The position numbers were made by a program, and so were the translations under genes. A DNA stretch of 64,000 nucleotides from Codonopsis lanceolata (lineage: Eukaryota; Streptophyta; Magnoliopsida; Asterales; Campanulaceae), in contig CM028379.1 of the NCBI GenBank assembly GCA_013146195.2, forward strand, positions 106,738,793 through 106,802,792, given 5' to 3'. How positions within the stretch are numbered: position 1 is the first letter of the stretch; every line of letters begins with the position of its first letter. Under the pieces are notes generated by a model. The model saw only the letters and a program-made list of their open reading frames with translations, was not told the origin of the DNA and ran no database searches. Of the stretch, positions 62,301 through 64,000 are shown one piece after another.

Positions 62301-64000
62301 GGTAGACTTTATATCTGCTGTTGAAACAACGACCTTCCGAGGAACAAGCAGTCTCTGCAAATTCTTTTTCTTATCTGCTATTTCCTCTGTTCAATGACAA
62401 CTTTGCTCTAAATTCTTTCTTCTTTCCTTTGTCTTGAACAAGATGACCTCCCTTCCTTAAAAAGGTTAGTCATCATCTTAGTTGTTAACCCTGAAGCAAA
62501 ATACATTCTTGTACCTTAGTATCTTCAGCCAAACTAAGTATGAGCTACTTGTTTCTTTGTGATTCAAGTGCTTTAACTAAAATGGTTGTTGTCTTCCGTT
62601 TCACTTCTAAATGCTCTTATCATTTAATTGGGATTCTATTGAAAAGAAGCATAGTCCTTAGTTAATCCTTGCCGATGAAACAGTTGAACCTCCTAATCAG
62701 CTTCTAAGGTAGAAAAGGAAGTCTACCAGTAACCAACATTCTACCCCATCTACACCATACACCTGCAGACCCTGTTCTCTCTCTAAAAGGATCGAAACGC
62801 AAGTACTCTACCAGAAAAGAGGATCCAACTGCAGAAGTCTTCTTCAAGTGTTGATGCTACTGTTGCTGCTGACACTACTACTATTTCTAATAGGAAGAAG
62901 CATTCGACTCTCTCCACTTCTGTTTCGCTCTCCTTGTCGATGAATCCTATGGTCCATCCTTCCAGAAGCCAAGGCATCCCAAAGGAAAAGCTTGCTGAAA
63001 AACTCTTCATTCATTTAGTACCAGAAGACCTCAATGTTTGCTGTTACATCTTTATTCAGCAAAACTTCTTGTCTGCGAAACTTACATGTATTAGCAGACT
63101 TTACTCCTGCCAATCACCTTCATCAGCAGACCCTCATCTGTGCCGACACCTTTGTCATCCATTAAATCGACAGCAGCATACCTAAATCTCTAGTTTACCG
63201 ATCACCTATCTTTCAACTATTAATATCAGTAGACTTTCATCTTTCTCGAACACAAAACTCAATTGGTATAATAGCTATTTTATGACTACCATCGTCCATG
63301 TGTTCAAAAGACTGATAACCACGCATATTCAAGAATTGATATCAGCGGATATGTTCATAATTTCTCACCTTCCATCTCTATCGGCCGTTATCAATTGGTA
63401 TCAGCAGACTTTCATTACTGCTGCATACATCCTTAAGTTTATAAGTTGAAACAGCAGACTTCAATCTCTGCTAATCAAACTTAAACAGCAGACTTCCACC
63501 TCTGCTGTTCACAATCTCATAAACAACAGTCTTCAATCTCTGTTGTTCCTTCCCTTGTGAAGACATTTATGACTTAAAACATCCTTTGAAATTATTGATT
63601 ACTTTTCAAAATGTTTTAACTACAAGTAGTATTTCAAACATTCGATATCAATTCAAGAAATGTTTTCATAATTGATATCAATTTCAAAAAGTCTTTTACT
63701 GTTCTATGTTCTTATAAGAAACTTGGGAGATTGTTGAGGATTGTGTAGATGATTCAGAAAGCCCCGTACAATTATCTTCTAAAAACAAATAACACAAAAT
63801 TCCTTACTATTTTGAAAAACATATTCTACTTTTTGAAATACGTCTTCCAAAGTTGATTTAAAATTCTAAAACCTTCTCAAGATTTGAGAGATTGCTGAGG
63901 ATTGTGTAGATGATTCAGAATGCCTCATAAGTTATCTTCTGAAAATTTTAGAATTTCAAAACATATCACATTTCTTCAAAAGTTCGTATTTTGAACTCTT
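59347..64000 (+). mobile_element. Family C internal region, open at the window edge
   Basis: The primer-binding site TTGGTATCAGAGC (59348-59360) matches the initiator-Met tRNA type used by Copia elements. The following 4.6 kb has only short frames; no gag knuckle, protease, integrase or reverse transcriptase motif was found. Where it overlaps 2769-6478 (inverted) the two copies share DNA but not an open frame, so this looks like a non-coding leader of a large non-autonomous element, or a very decayed one. A 161-bp spaced repeat of GATTGTGTAGATGATTCAGA occurs at 63739 and 63900. Confidence 0.75.

Overview
This is gene-poor nuclear DNA from a flowering plant, most likely a eudicot. Evidence: AT-rich sequence, very long (TA)n and (TTA)n arrays, Ogre/Tat-like Ty3/gypsy elements with a tRNA-Arg-type primer-binding site, an L1-type LINE with a C-terminal RNase H domain, a plant mobile domain (PMD) gene, and many hAT, Tourist-like and Stowaway-like elements. 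No prokaryotic genes, rRNA, CRISPR or organellar genes were seen. I cannot name the species. All boundaries come from reading termini, target-site duplications (TSDs) and copies within the window; no database was searched.

Layout. 1-6478: family 'C' LTR element with an initiator-Met-type primer-binding site. It shows a 3' end with polypurine tract, a 1.9 kb LTR (861-2768), then 3.7 kb of 5' internal region in inverted orientation. 6479-8286: 5' part of a LINE. 8287-24711: minus-strand chain of Ogre/Tat-like family 'A' (LTR about 1.4 kb, starts TGTAGACACCC, ends TTCTCACA). Its left LTR is split by a complete 10.4 kb related family 'B' element (9650-20053) with TSD AGCGG/AGTGG. Family B itself carries a hAT element (11232-12401) and a 43-44 bp minisatellite (12536-13566). 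24712-26457: degenerate two-exon PMD gene abutting an A LTR. 26458-29187: AT-rich tandem repeats cut by a hAT element (27170-28295). 29188-30582: plus-strand A LTR that ends inside the first exon of a host gene, a zf-HIT/BCD1-like protein (30583-30742, minus). 31531-31940: SINE and a snap-back duplication. 31883-38314: solo A LTR with TSD ACCGT, split by a 5.3 kb LINE.

38315-57517 is mostly non-coding. It holds a 21-bp minisatellite, a gypsy LTR fragment, five hAT copies or remnants, two Tourist-like elements (one nested in a Stowaway-like MITE whose empty-site paralogue lies 1 kb away), microsatellites, and one small ORF split exactly by a hAT with a perfect TSD. 57518-64000 is a second family C copy: 5' LTR, primer-binding site and 4.6 kb of internal region without recognisable gag or pol.

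The only convincing host gene is the truncated BCD1-like exon. Every gag, pol, LINE and PMD frame carries stops, frameshifts or deletions, so I see no autonomous element. The main interest is the order of nested events that the TSDs allow one to reconstruct.
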